DNA of 38,760 bases. Origin: an uncultured Clostridia bacterium. Its GTDB lineage: Bacteria; Bacillota; Clostridia; Oscillospirales; Ruminococcaceae. This document shows, piece after piece, positions 1 through 7,748 of this stretch. The notes beneath the pieces were generated by a model. The model saw nothing but the letters and a program-made list of their open reading frames with translations. It made no database searches and was not told the DNA's origin. The stretch is taken from assembly GCA_944386285.1 (NCBI GenBank), contig CALXAM010000026.1:1-38760 (forward strand). The letters are read 5' to 3'. Each line of letters starts with the position of its first letter. Positions within the stretch are counted from its first letter, which is position 1. The position numbers were made by a program, and so were the translations under genes.

Positions 1-80
1 TTTCTTCTGAGGAAATTACATCCATTTATGTTGCCTTACTACTAGTTTCCACCAATTTATTTGCCAAGGCTTTTTTATTT

Positions 81-107
81 ACCCCTGGTAGAACCAGGGG
101 TTTTGTT
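81..107 (+). terminator. Intrinsic terminator of an upstream plus-strand unit
   Basis: A perfect 9-bp stem (81-89 with 93-101, 3-nt loop) is followed on the plus strand by TTTTGTT. It probably ends a gene lying left of the window. No coding region is recognisable in 1-80. Confidence 0.55.
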
Positions 108-120
108 AAGCCTAAAGGCA

Positions 121-160
121 ACAAAAAGAAAAAGTACAACACAAAACTGTGTTGTACTTT
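121..160 (-). terminator. Terminator of tRNA-Pro
   Basis: A 13-bp perfect stem (131-143 with 148-160, loop of 4) lies just past the encoded CCA of the tRNA. On the minus strand it is followed by a T-rich tract (121-130), so it fits an intrinsic terminator of a single-tRNA transcript. Confidence 0.85.
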
Positions 161-167
161 TATCGTA

Positions 168-244
168 TGGTCGAGGCGACAGGATTCGAACCTGCGGCCT
201 CTGCGTCCCGAACGCAGCGCTCTACCAAACTGAGCCACGCCTCG
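168..244 (-). tRNA. tRNA-Pro (anticodon CGG)
   Basis: The minus strand folds into a complete 77-nt cloverleaf. The 7-bp acceptor stem (238-244 with 172-178) has discriminator A at 171 and an encoded CCA at 168-170. The D stem is GCTC/GAGC. The anticodon stem CTGCG/CGCAG carries loop TTCGGGA, which gives anticodon CGG (210-208) for the proline codon CCG. The T arm contains the conserved GGTTCGAATCC. The gene has its own promoter (261-288) and terminator. Confidence 0.97.
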
Positions 245-260
245 ACAAGCAACGATAGTT

Positions 261-288
261 ATTATATCACTTTTTTCTGAGAAGTCAA
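261..288 (-). promoter_or_regulatory. Sigma-A promoter of tRNA-Pro
   Basis: Read on the minus strand: TTGACT (288-283), 16-bp spacer, TATAAT (266-261) with an extended TG one base upstream. The tRNA 5' end is 16 nt past the -10. The -35 overlaps the last codon and stop of the upstream MATE gene. Confidence 0.8.
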
Positions 289-1613
289 GTACTTTTTAAA
301 ATTTTTTTTGATTTTTTTCGACGCATAAAAAATGTAACGCCTATCAAAAGACTCATCACGATCTGAACAGCCGCCAAAACACTCCAAATTCCCTGTACAT
401 CAAAAAAGATTGGAAGCAAAAATAAAAAGATCGGCGTGAAAACAAGAGGATCTAAATAGGTAAATAGTGTGGAAAGCTTCGTATCGCCCGTTGCATAAAA
501 ATAAGAAATACTGCATCGAACAATTCCGGCAAATGGATATGCTGCTGCCGTTAAAATCAGTCCGCTTTTTGCCATTTGCGCAGCAGCATCAGAAACACCG
601 AACAATCCCGAGAAAAATGATGTGGTCGGAATAGAGATCAGAAAAAACAAAATTCCTAACAGTACCGCCAGACGCAGTGCACGGAAGCGAACATGCTCCA
701 TTTTCACCCGTTCTCCTGCACCATGCAGATAACTGATAATGGGCTGTACACCGTCACCGATTCCCTGCAAAAGCGCCAAAAAAGTTGCCGAAACATAAGA
801 CAGTACAGAATAAGCTGCAACTGCCGTTTCCTGTCCATAGGAAAGGCACTGCCAATTTGCAAAAATAATCACAATCGATGGTGCCAGAGAAATACCAAAC
901 GGCGATAATCCAATCTTTAAAATCCGCAGCATCTTTTCAAGGCTCAAACGAAGCTCTGAAAAAGCAAACGGAATTTTCTTGTCACGCAAAATTAAAATCA
1001 GACTCAACAACGCAACGACGCCCTGTGCCGTCGCGGTTGCCGCAGCAGCGCCAGCCAACCCCCATGGAAGTACCATAATAAACAAAGCATCTAAAATAAT
1101 ATTTGTTACTAAGCCGCTAATCATGACGAGCATCGCACTAATTGTTCTGCCGCTGTTTTTAATAATCGGCGTAAGACCACAACCGAGTGTTTGAAACAAT
1201 GTTCCGAAAATCACAACTCGAATGTACGCGCGTGCTGCCTCAAACAATTCGCCCCGCGCACCGAATAATATTAAAATGGAATCACTCGTAAACCAAAAAA
1301 ACACCATCATAAACAGAGCAAGAAGAATTAACAAGAGAATTGTATTCCCACGAGCTGAACGCGCTTCCTCTTGTTCCTTTGCCCCTTGAAACATCGAAAA
1401 TAAAACAGAACCGCCAATTCCAACACCAATTCCTGTCGCCTGCATAACTGCCGTAATCGGCCAGGCAAGATTGATTGCACCCAATCCGATATCACCTGTC
1501 GCCTGTCCGATAAAAAAGCCATCAACAATTACATAAAAGCCGCTTAGTACCATGGTCAGCATAGAAGGAAGCACATAATACCAAAATCGTTTTTCTGTCG
1601 GTGCGGGATGCAT
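285..1613 (-). CDS. MATE family efflux transporter
   Basis: This 442-aa polytopic protein has the length and about 12 membrane segments expected of the multidrug and toxin extrusion family, which exports cationic drugs or metabolites in exchange for Na+ or H+. The N-terminus (lysine-poor, then VLPSMLTMVLSGFYVIVDGF) and the repeated GxGxxP-like helices in both halves fit the MepA/NorM-type Bacillota subgroup. The start ATG at 1613 follows AGAAAGGAG at a normal distance. The gene is monocistronic, behind its own promoter (1653-1681). No terminator is visible before the tRNA gene, so some readthrough into it is possible. The substrate cannot be told from sequence. Confidence 0.88.
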   Translation of the reverse strand: MHPAPTEKRFWYYVLPSMLTMVLSGFYVIVDGFFIGQATGDIGLGAINLAWPITAVMQATGIGVGIGGSVLFSMFQGAKEQEEARSARGNTILLLILLALFMMVFFWFTSDSILILFGARGELFEAARAYIRVVIFGTLFQTLGCGLTPIIKNSGRTISAMLVMISGLVTNIILDALFIMVLPWGLAGAAAATATAQGVVALLSLILILRDKKIPFAFSELRLSLEKMLRILKIGLSPFGISLAPSIVIIFANWQCLSYGQETAVAAYSVLSYVSATFLALLQGIGDGVQPIISYLHGAGERVKMEHVRFRALRLAVLLGILFFLISIPTTSFFSGLFGVSDAAAQMAKSGLILTAAAYPFAGIVRCSISYFYATGDTKLSTLFTYLDPLVFTPIFLFLLPIFFDVQGIWSVLAAVQIVMSLLIGVTFFMRRKKSKKILKST

Positions 1614-1652
1614 ACCGTTTCTCCTTTCTAAATTCCGTAATTTTCTATCAAA

Positions 1653-1681
1653 ATTATATCATGATTCTGTTATTCAGTCAA
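1653..1681 (-). promoter_or_regulatory. Promoter of the MATE gene
   Basis: On the minus strand TTGACT (1681-1676), 17-bp spacer, TATAAT (1658-1653) with extended -10 TG. A small inverted repeat, TGTTA-N4-TAACA, lies about 10 bp upstream of the -35 and could be an operator, but this is only a guess. Confidence 0.8.
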
Positions 1682-1795
1682 CCCATATGTGTTATCGCTA
1701 ACATGATGCACAATACGTCTTTATTGTTTTATCCCATTCAGCTCAGTGTAATCAAAGACGCCTTATAAATGTCTTTTAAAGTCAATCATTTCCCA

Positions 1796-1832
1796 ATACC
1801 AAAAAAGCAGAGCTTTAAAAAGCTCTGCTTTT
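1796..1832 (-). terminator. Terminator of the sugar transferase gene
   Basis: A nearly perfect long stem (1803-1816 with 1819-1832, AGCAGAGCTTT arms) starts 2 nt after the stop codon of the minus-strand gene. It ends in a T run on the minus strand (CTTTTTTGG). Confidence 0.85.
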
Positions 1833-1834
1833 GA

Positions 1835-3259
1835 TTATGCTTCTGGATGCATCTGATTTTCTTCTGTTTCATGCTTTATAATCGTGACATCCGGCTTTTT
1901 TTCCGGTGCTTCAAATCCTTGTGTACTCTCCTCAGATTTAAAGAACACGATCACTGTTCGCAGCAGTAATACGATATCCTGCCAAAAGCTATATCGTTCA
2001 ATATACATTAAGTCCAGAATCAATTTATCTTTTGCTGAAGTATTATATCTGCCGTTGACCTGTGCCAAACCTGTCAGACCAGCTTTTACACGCAAACGAT
2101 ATTGAAACTCCGGCAACTCCTCCGTGTATTTCTCGATATTCTGAAGCATTTCAGGACGCGGTCCCACCAAACTCATTTCACCATGCAGGATATTGAGAAT
2201 CTGCGGAATCTCATCCACGCGGAACTTCCGCAAATACTTTCCGACGCGTGTAATTCGATCGTCATCCGCAGTTGCAGAATACTCTACACTTGGATCGTGT
2301 ACCTTCATTGTGCGGAATTTGAGCACATTAAAAATTTTCCCGCCCCGTGTTGCACGCGGCTGTGAAAAAAATACCGGACCATGATCATCCAGTTTGATTG
2401 CAATCGCAATAATCAACATCAATGGGCTGAGCACAATCGTTGCAATTCCCGAAACAAACAAGTCAAGCGCTCGTTTGAAAAAGCGCTGTTCCATTGATAA
2501 GTCGGTAACCGGCAGGTGCAGCATTGCCATATCATCAAACATTTCAAATTTCGCTGTATTTAAGAGAATTTCCGAAATATCAGACTGAACGTATAGATTG
2601 GTATAGTGCTTATACGCATATTCAATGATCGCCGGACGTTCGGATGCCGGAATGTCATATAAGAATACAATATCCGTTTTCCGAATTCGTTTCTTTAGCT
2701 GCGGATCGTCCCACGTAAGCACCTTATCGATCTTAAACTGTTTGCGATAACGTGACACACATTTCACAAGCTGATCGGGGTTGGAAGAATGATCGCATAC
2801 AATGACACAACGATCCGGTGGATTTAATTTGAAATACACATAGTTGCCTAAATACACAAACGCAATAACTGCGGCAACCTGCAAAAGAAATACACAGAAC
2901 AAAATCATTAAATTGAGCCAAATCAAGTCCGCACGAGGCCATCTTGACACACTCATAATATAAAGCTGCAAAAATGTCACCGCATCTGTAATAAACACGG
3001 CAATACAAAGAGAAGGAATGATCTCCTTACTTTTCCGTTTTCCAACTGCAAATCCACCATATACAGCAGTCATACTGATTCCCAAAATGACAAACGTTGT
3101 CATCGTGATTGCCGCAGTACGGCTGAATCCGAATACCTGCGGAAATCCGGGTGCAAACAACCCAAAGAAAAGTAAAAACAGGATCAAAAACAGCAGCACT
3201 TTTATGCAGAACACTGCGCCGCGCCGCGGATGTTCATTACGGCCTTTTTTTTCTTTCAT
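1835..3259 (-). CDS. Exopolysaccharide polyprenyl glycosylphosphotransferase (WbaP/CpsE-like)
   Basis: This 474-aa protein should transfer a sugar-1-phosphate to undecaprenyl phosphate, the first step in assembling a capsule or exopolysaccharide repeat. The N-terminal half holds about four membrane helices (residues 15-140) and a CoA-binding-like segment. The C-terminal part is the bacterial sugar transferase domain (PF02397): the re-entrant helix starting FFKRALDLFVSG, the KFRTM motif, RVDEIPQILNIL, and the catalytic-region SLVGPRPEM. The start follows TTTGGAGG with a normal gap. No other glycan genes are adjacent, so it stands as an orphan initiating transferase with its own promoter and terminator. 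The exact sugar is unknown. Confidence 0.93.
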   Translation of the reverse strand: MKEKKGRNEHPRRGAVFCIKVLLFLILFLLFFGLFAPGFPQVFGFSRTAAITMTTFVILGISMTAVYGGFAVGKRKSKEIIPSLCIAVFITDAVTFLQLYIMSVSRWPRADLIWLNLMILFCVFLLQVAAVIAFVYLGNYVYFKLNPPDRCVIVCDHSSNPDQLVKCVSRYRKQFKIDKVLTWDDPQLKKRIRKTDIVFLYDIPASERPAIIEYAYKHYTNLYVQSDISEILLNTAKFEMFDDMAMLHLPVTDLSMEQRFFKRALDLFVSGIATIVLSPLMLIIAIAIKLDDHGPVFFSQPRATRGGKIFNVLKFRTMKVHDPSVEYSATADDDRITRVGKYLRKFRVDEIPQILNILHGEMSLVGPRPEMLQNIEKYTEELPEFQYRLRVKAGLTGLAQVNGRYNTSAKDKLILDLMYIERYSFWQDIVLLLRTVIVFFKSEESTQGFEAPEKKPDVTIIKHETEENQMHPEA

Positions 3260-3354
3260 CTAAAACCCTCCAAAGAAGTCATCGATTCAGATGACGCACA
3301 AAAGCTGCCAGCCCACATCTGCAGGCCGGAAAATCCGATTCTATTGTTTTGCTT

Positions 3355-3383
3355 ATTATACCAAAATGCCCATAGAAAATCAA
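3355..3383 (-). promoter_or_regulatory. Promoter of the sugar transferase gene
   Basis: On the minus strand TTGATT (3383-3378), 17-bp spacer, TATAAT (3360-3355) preceded by TGG, an extended -10. It is divergent from the bioY promoter; the two cores are about 45 bp apart, separated by the BirA operator. Confidence 0.8.
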
Positions 3384-3401
3384 GCAATCAGCCATCTCAT
3401 A

Positions 3402-3433
3402 TTGTAAACCAAAACTAAAAACTAGGTTGACAA
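3402..3433 (+). promoter_or_regulatory. BirA operator controlling bioY
   Basis: The site TTGTAAACC (3402-3410), 14-bp spacer, GGTTGACAA (3425-3433) matches the known bacterial BirA box (TTGTAAACC-N14/15-GGTTTACAA type) at all but one position per half. The right half-site contains the -35 hexamer of the bioY promoter, so biotinyl-AMP-loaded BirA should block RNA polymerase when biotin is plentiful. BirA itself is not encoded in the window. Confidence 0.88.
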
Positions 3434-3455
3434 TATGTATCCTTTATGCTATTCT
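3427..3455 (+). promoter_or_regulatory. bioY promoter
   Basis: Consensus -35 TTGACA (3427-3432), 17-bp spacer, TATTCT (3450-3455) with extended TGC. Transcription should begin near 3462. This rules out the upstream in-frame ATG at 3435 as the translation start. Confidence 0.85.
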
Positions 3456-3485
3456 ATGAACGAATCATTATCTTTGGAGGCACTT

Positions 3486-4025
3486 ATGAACCGAACTTCT
3501 GTTGCATCTCTTACAAAAACTGCACTCTGCACCGCACTCATCTGCATCAGTGCATATATTTCTTTTCCTCTTCCCATGACGCCTGTACCAGTAACGGCAC
3601 AGACAATCGCCATCAATATTACGGCCATTCTGCTGACCCCCGCACAATCAGCCGCCGCACTTGGCGTATATTTGCTGCTCGGATTCTGCGGCATTCCAGT
3701 GTTTTCCGGTGGCACCGCCGGCTTTGCACAGCTTTTCTCTCCTACTGGCGGCTTCTTAATCGGTTTTTTTGTCAGTGCCGTTTTGGTTAGCCTTTTGAAA
3801 GGGAAGAAAAATAATTTTATCCGTCATTGTCTCATTTGTATCTTTGTCGGTATTCCTACTGTCGATTTCTTTGGCGCGTTGTTTATGTGTCTGATCCATA
3901 ATTATTCTCCATTGGCAGCTTTGTCAGGCGCCATCGTCCCGTTTTTGTTCGGCGACCTGCTCAAAGCGGTTGGCGGTGCACTGATCGGCACCAGTGTGAA
4001 TCGATTACTCGCAATGCGGCGCTAA
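3486..4025 (+). CDS. bioY: Biotin transporter BioY (ECF S component)
   Basis: This 179-aa membrane protein with about six helices is the substrate-binding S component that captures biotin and works with the shared EcfA/A'/T module, whose genes are not here. The family shows as TALCTALICISAYISFPLP followed by PVTAQTIAINI, then the GLPVF-like segment LLGFCGIPVFSGGTAGFAQLFSPTGGF, which is highly typical of BioY. The start is placed at ATG 3486 because GGAGG (3476-3480) lies 5 nt upstream. The longer frame beginning at 3435 would start inside the promoter. Expression should be repressed by BirA through the box at 3402-3433. The gene stands alone, ended by the hairpin at 4037-4080. Confidence 0.95.
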   Translation: MNRTSVASLTKTALCTALICISAYISFPLPMTPVPVTAQTIAINITAILLTPAQSAAALGVYLLLGFCGIPVFSGGTAGFAQLFSPTGGFLIGFFVSAVLVSLLKGKKNNFIRHCLICIFVGIPTVDFFGALFMCLIHNYSPLAALSGAIVPFLFGDLLKAVGGALIGTSVNRLLAMRR

Positions 4026-4036
4026 GGCAACGATAA

Positions 4037-4080
4037 AAGCGCATACTCTTTGATTTTACAAAGAGTATGCGCTTATTTTT
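4037..4080. terminator. Bidirectional terminator between bioY and the PAP2 gene
   Basis: A perfect 16-bp stem (4037-4052 with 4059-4074, 6-nt loop) is followed by ATTTTTT on the plus strand and by TTTTATC on the minus strand. The minus-strand stop codon (4073-4075) lies inside the stem, so one structure serves both convergent genes. Confidence 0.9.
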
Positions 4081-4897
4081 TATGTTCAGGTAAAAATTTT
4101 GAAAACACAATGTGCCGTACCCAATAGAACAGAACAATTGAAATCGCAGCTCCAAACAGTACATCAGACGCATAATGTGCGCCCACGATCACGCGGGATG
4201 CTGCCATCACTATAATCCAAATAATTGGAACCAAATAACACAAAACTTTTCCTGCTTTATGTTTTATATACGGTACAAACAGCGTAATGGAATAAAGCGC
4301 AGCTGCGTTCGCAGTATGCCCGGAAGGGAACGAAACATATCCGGTGATCCCCTGCGGTAAAAACCACGGCGAAAAATCACTGAAATCCGAAAGCTGACGA
4401 AAACGGACACGTCCCCAGCAAAGTTTTAAAATGCTGACGCCGATCAACAGCACAACAATATACACCAGATATACAACAGAAACGCGCATCAGTCTCCATC
4501 GCATCTCTGCGTTTGTATGGAGCAAAAATCTTACATAGCCGCAAATCAGCAGCAAACAGCATATCGTGTATATCAAAGCTGCAAAAGCAGAAATTTTTGC
4601 GAAAACAAAGCCACAGTATGCCGCACCGGCCAGAATTCCAACCGCTCCGCAGACAATCATAAACTTCCTGTGTACCGCAGATTTTTCAGTAATTGCCCAG
4701 ACAGCCAAAGAAGCCCCTGCAAAAACTGCAAGCGCCGGCGCTACAAGCACACCCAATAATTCAAGGATTCTCCCAAAGGCAGACGTCTGATTGACAACTG
4801 CACGCGAAATGGTTAAATCATAAATGCCAAATAAGAAGGCCAATATGACAAGCAGTGCGCCAAGACCAATGACTACCGCTCTTTTTCGATTCATCAT
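4073..4897 (-). CDS. PAP2 superfamily membrane phosphatase
   Basis: This protein of about 274 aa has roughly six membrane helices. It carries the phosphatidic-acid phosphatase motifs PSGH (in VSFPSGHTAN) and SRxxxGxHxxxD (SRVIVGAHYASD), which hold the catalytic histidines. The first motif, KxxxxxxRP, is reduced to a GRVRFRQL-like segment. Members dephosphorylate lipid phosphates such as undecaprenyl pyrophosphate or phosphatidate on the outer face of the membrane. An in-frame GTG at 4912 is possible, but ATG 4897 or 4894 sits better behind GGGAAAGAG. A long N-terminal membrane part precedes the catalytic half. The physiological substrate is not evident. Confidence 0.85.
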   Translation of the reverse strand: MMNRKRAVVIGLGALLVILAFLFGIYDLTISRAVVNQTSAFGRILELLGVLVAPALAVFAGASLAVWAITEKSAVHRKFMIVCGAVGILAGAAYCGFVFAKISAFAALIYTICCLLLICGYVRFLLHTNAEMRWRLMRVSVVYLVYIVVLLIGVSILKLCWGRVRFRQLSDFSDFSPWFLPQGITGYVSFPSGHTANAAALYSITLFVPYIKHKAGKVLCYLVPIIWIIVMAASRVIVGAHYASDVLFGAAISIVLFYWVRHIVFSKFLPEHKK

Positions 4898-5003
4898 AAA
4901 TCTCTTTCCCACAAAAAATTATCGTTTCTTTTCAAGATTCTTTCCGAAATGAAATAAAATATCTCTTTATTTTTCAAAGGAAGGATGATACAATAAAGCA
5001 TGT

Positions 5004-5681
5004 TTATTTATCCATTTGGCCTTCAGCATTTTTGATCAGGTTAAAGAGTGAAGAAGCAAACAACGGATAGTCTTTCGAAAGTGACTCGGTTGAAATCGAA
5101 AGCTTTTGCGCTGTCTGCGGCACAGAACCGAGCGTTTGCGCAGCTTCTTTTGCACGAGCCTCACATAGTACCATTGCCGCCAGTGCCTTTGCTTGCGCAC
5201 AAGACGGTGGAACCGTAAACAAATTCTGCTCGTTTTTCTGATTGATCTGATATACCACACGGAACGAACGATAGACCGACAAGTTTAAAAATGCAGAAAT
5301 TGCAGTTGTGAGCTCCTTATCATTCGCAGTTTGCAGCAAATCGAAAATGATATTCAGTGCATTGGCAATCAATTTTTTATTCAGCGTAGGCAAAATACTT
5401 CCTCGCATAATATTTTCCTTGCCCAAAACATCCGGTTCCGGAATATCTTCTACCGTGAGCTGCGCTCCTGTACGCTCAGGAGAACGGCCGAGTAAATAAT
5501 CACATGAAACACCATAAAAATCGGCAGTACGAACAACAAAGTCAAGTCCGCACTCACGAATTCCTTTTTCATAATGGGATAAAAGCGCCTGCGAAATTCC
5601 AAGTTCTGCCGCTGCCTGTTTTTGACTGATTCCGCGTTCTTTCCGAAGCAACGTCAAAATTCGGGGAAAATCGGTGTTCAT
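5004..5681 (-). CDS. XRE-family transcriptional regulator
   Basis: The 225-aa protein has an N-terminal Cro/C1-type helix-turn-helix (residues about 4-60; ISQKQAAAELGISQALLSHYEKG covers the recognition helices). This is followed by a Clostridia-type linker FYGVSCDYLLGR and a helical C-terminal region with no domain I recognise. The start is ATG 5681 behind AAGGGGTGA; an in-frame TTG at 5699 is less likely. It has its own promoter, with AACGT direct repeats between the -10 and the start that might be an autoregulatory site. The target genes are unknown; it is divergent from the histidine phosphatase gene. Confidence 0.85.
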   Translation of the reverse strand: MNTDFPRILTLLRKERGISQKQAAAELGISQALLSHYEKGIRECGLDFVVRTADFYGVSCDYLLGRSPERTGAQLTVEDIPEPDVLGKENIMRGSILPTLNKKLIANALNIIFDLLQTANDKELTTAISAFLNLSVYRSFRVVYQINQKNEQNLFTVPPSCAQAKALAAMVLCEARAKEAAQTLGSVPQTAQKLSISTESLSKDYPLFASSLFNLIKNAEGQMDK

Positions 5682-5717
5682 TCTGTCACCCCTTATCAAA
5701 TTGTTAACGTAACGTAA

Positions 5718-5746
5718 ATTATATTATAAAAGCTACTGATTGTAAA
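5718..5746 (-). promoter_or_regulatory. Promoter of the XRE regulator
   Basis: On the minus strand TTTACA (5746-5741), 17-bp spacer, TATAAT (5723-5718). Downstream, at 5704-5717, AACGT and TAACG-type direct repeats lie over the expected transcription start, a typical place for an autorepressor operator (inference). Confidence 0.75.
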
Positions 5747-5882
5747 GCGGTTTTCGGCGAAAAACTGCCGTTTTTTTCGTTTTTATCGAAGAATCGCGCC
5801 AGATCATTTTGATTTTTCCCGATTCGTGCTAAATTCAGTCGCTTTCCATACCTGTTACATATAGAAAGGATGTATAAGTACC

Positions 5883-6554
5883 ATGCCAGCATATCGAATT
5901 TATTTGATCCGTCACGGGTTAACAGAAGCCAATTTTTCAGGAAAATATATTGGAGAAACCGATGTTGATTTATGCGAACAAGGCGCTGCTTCCCTTTTGT
6001 CCCTGAAAGAGCAGTATGAATACCCCAATGTCGGACGTGTATATACCAGTCCGCTCAAGCGCAGTATTCAAAGCGCACGTCTTATTTATCCGCATATGAC
6101 TCCGGTTACTGTAAGCGATCTGCGGGAATATTCATTCGGCGAATTTGAAAACAAGACGACCGAGGAATTGAAAGAACTTCCTTCTTATCGTGCATGGCTT
6201 GACAGCGCACAGCAAACAGTTCCTCCGCACGCAGAAGATCCTGCTGCATTCAGTCAGCGTGTATTAAACGGACTGGATGCTGTCATCCATGATATGATGA
6301 AAGATAAAATCAGTGACGCCGCCGTTTTTACACACGCGGGCGTCATCACAGCATTGCTGTGTGCTTGCGGCCTTCCAAAACGTCCGTATGCCGAATGGGC
6401 AGTTGAAAGCGGATGTGGATTCACCCTCTCCATCAACGCCTGGCTTTGGGGAAATGAACATCTGTTTGAAGTTTTCACACCAGTTCCTTATGGAAAAGAT
6501 ACAGACTCTATCATGTTGGATTATCAAAAGGAAATGATTGCGGATGACGAATAA
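5883..6554 (+). CDS. Histidine phosphatase family protein
   Basis: This 223-aa protein carries the phosphoglycerate-mutase/alpha-ribazole phosphatase signature. LIRHGLTEAN at residues 8-17 holds the phospho-accepting His11. The catalytic acid is in LREYSFGEFE, and the second histidine is in VFTHAGVI. A cofactor-independent small-molecule phosphatase role is likely, but CobC, GpmB-like and generic phosphatases cannot be separated by eye. There are no cobalamin genes nearby. The ribosome site AGAAAGGA is about 12 nt from the ATG, slightly far. No terminator is visible before the long untranslated stretch that follows. Confidence 0.85.
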   Translation: MPAYRIYLIRHGLTEANFSGKYIGETDVDLCEQGAASLLSLKEQYEYPNVGRVYTSPLKRSIQSARLIYPHMTPVTVSDLREYSFGEFENKTTEELKELPSYRAWLDSAQQTVPPHAEDPAAFSQRVLNGLDAVIHDMMKDKISDAAVFTHAGVITALLCACGLPKRPYAEWAVESGCGFTLSINAWLWGNEHLFEVFTPVPYGKDTDSIMLDYQKEMIADDE

Positions 6555-6945
6555 ATTGTGTGCATTTCTACACGGATTCATTTTGTGCAGCCTCTGACGT
6601 AACGGTTATCCGCACAGACGGCATTTTAAAGTTTTTTTCGCAAATGACCGATAAAGAGAAAAAAGAATGCGCAGACAGCCATTTTTTGTGTTATAATAAA
6701 GTGAAAGACTTCATTGATTTCAACATATATGATTTGGATGTACTGGACAAAGTGACATGTCCTATTTGTTTAGGATTACATGCCAAAAGGATATTTTCAC
6801 TGATTAAAACGTTCCATTAAATATCGAAATCTTTTTACGATATGACTGATTGTGCTGACTATATTTTCAATGTTTGCATCATGCATTCTCTTTATCAAAA
6901 AGGATTCTTATCAAACACGAGATTGAATTTTAACGGAGGGATTTT
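6555..6945 (+). other. 391-bp stretch without a supported gene
   Basis: The stretch holds a likely extended -10 promoter (6689-6697) and then about 240 nt of leader before the next start codon. A GTG-started frame of 86 codons (6560-6820, containing CPICLG) lacks a ribosome binding site and overlaps the promoter, so I do not call it. A weak hairpin ATATCG/CGATAT sits near 6820-6842. I see no T-box or known riboswitch motif. Confidence 0.5.
6689..6697 (+). promoter_or_regulatory. Probable extended -10 promoter for the proBA operon
   Basis: TGT followed by consensus TATAAT. The -35 region has no good match, as is common for extended -10 promoters. It is the only good promoter seen upstream of the membrane protein-proB-proA-unknown-cyclophilin cluster, which would then have a leader of about 240 nt. 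Confidence 0.5.
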
Positions 6946-7734
6946 GTGACCACCAATGAAATTGCAGCAATTTCCGGAAAACGAATGCGCGGCGTGATGA
7001 CACCCGCTGCCTCCCTTGTGATGATTTCTTTACTCGTTTTTCTCGGAAGTCTGTTATCTGTAAAAGCATGCAAATTATTTGTTTCATCGTTACTATTCGA
7101 ATCTTCTACGCAAACAGATGAATTTTTCCCTGTTTGCGCAGTAATCGGCATCATCGAGCTATTACTGCTATGCTTTCCGCTATATTTGAATATGAAACGC
7201 TGGATTGTTCTTTTAGACAATGGCTTTTTACCGCTTCGATGTGCCTTTTCCTATTTTTCATCATTCACAGAATACAAAAAGGCTTTCTGCTTCACTTCAT
7301 TCCGTGCGCTCGCTCTTTTTGCTTCTGTTTTCATTTGTTTTCTGCCGAGCAGTTTGCTGCTCACCATTCTTTCAAAGCTGTCACCGGAATCCGGACTTTG
7401 GCTGATTGTATGCTTTGTTCTTTCCGCTGTTTTATTTTTGCTTGGCTGCTTTTTCTGCTATTATTTGATTGCGGGAATGTTTCTGTCCGATTATCTTTTT
7501 ATCGAAGGACAGGTTTCTTCTCCGCTTAAAGCCATTCGCCTTTCGTTTTCCATGATGCACGGGCACCGTTTCCGTTTGCTGTGTGTCATCGGCTATCGGA
7601 TTCCATATCTCTTGCTGAGTATGTTTATCGTGTCGCTTCCATTGACATTACCGATTATTGAAAGTACATTTGCGGTATTGGCACACGATATTCTTTTGAC
7701 CCATCAATCTGAAAGCGATGCAACGATTCAATAA
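6946..7734 (+). CDS. Hypothetical polytopic membrane protein
   Basis: The 262-aa product has about six hydrophobic segments (near residues 25-45, 62-85, 110-135, 148-175, 215-235 and 238-255). It includes a FSMMHGHRFRLLCV segment between helices reminiscent of Clostridia DUF975-type membrane proteins, though I cannot confirm membership. Translation starts at GTG 6946, set by GGAGGG 5 nt upstream. The gene is first in an apparent operon and ends 14 bp before proB, so the two are probably co-transcribed. Function unknown. Confidence 0.75.
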   Translation: MTTNEIAAISGKRMRGVMTPAASLVMISLLVFLGSLLSVKACKLFVSSLLFESSTQTDEFFPVCAVIGIIELLLLCFPLYLNMKRWIVLLDNGFLPLRCAFSYFSSFTEYKKAFCFTSFRALALFASVFICFLPSSLLLTILSKLSPESGLWLIVCFVLSAVLFLLGCFFCYYLIAGMFLSDYLFIEGQVSSPLKAIRLSFSMMHGHRFRLLCVIGYRIPYLLLSMFIVSLPLTLPIIESTFAVLAHDILLTHQSESDATIQ

Positions 7735-7748
7735 AAATGGAGGTTTCT

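Noticed and set aside
61..258. Plus- and minus-strand frames over the tRNA (for example GRGDRIRTCGL)
   Set aside because: This is the familiar false protein produced by translating a tRNA gene region.
6560..6820. GTG-started 86-codon frame with a CPICLG motif
   Set aside because: It has no ribosome binding site and the consensus TATAAT of a good extended -10 promoter lies inside it; the composition is not convincing.
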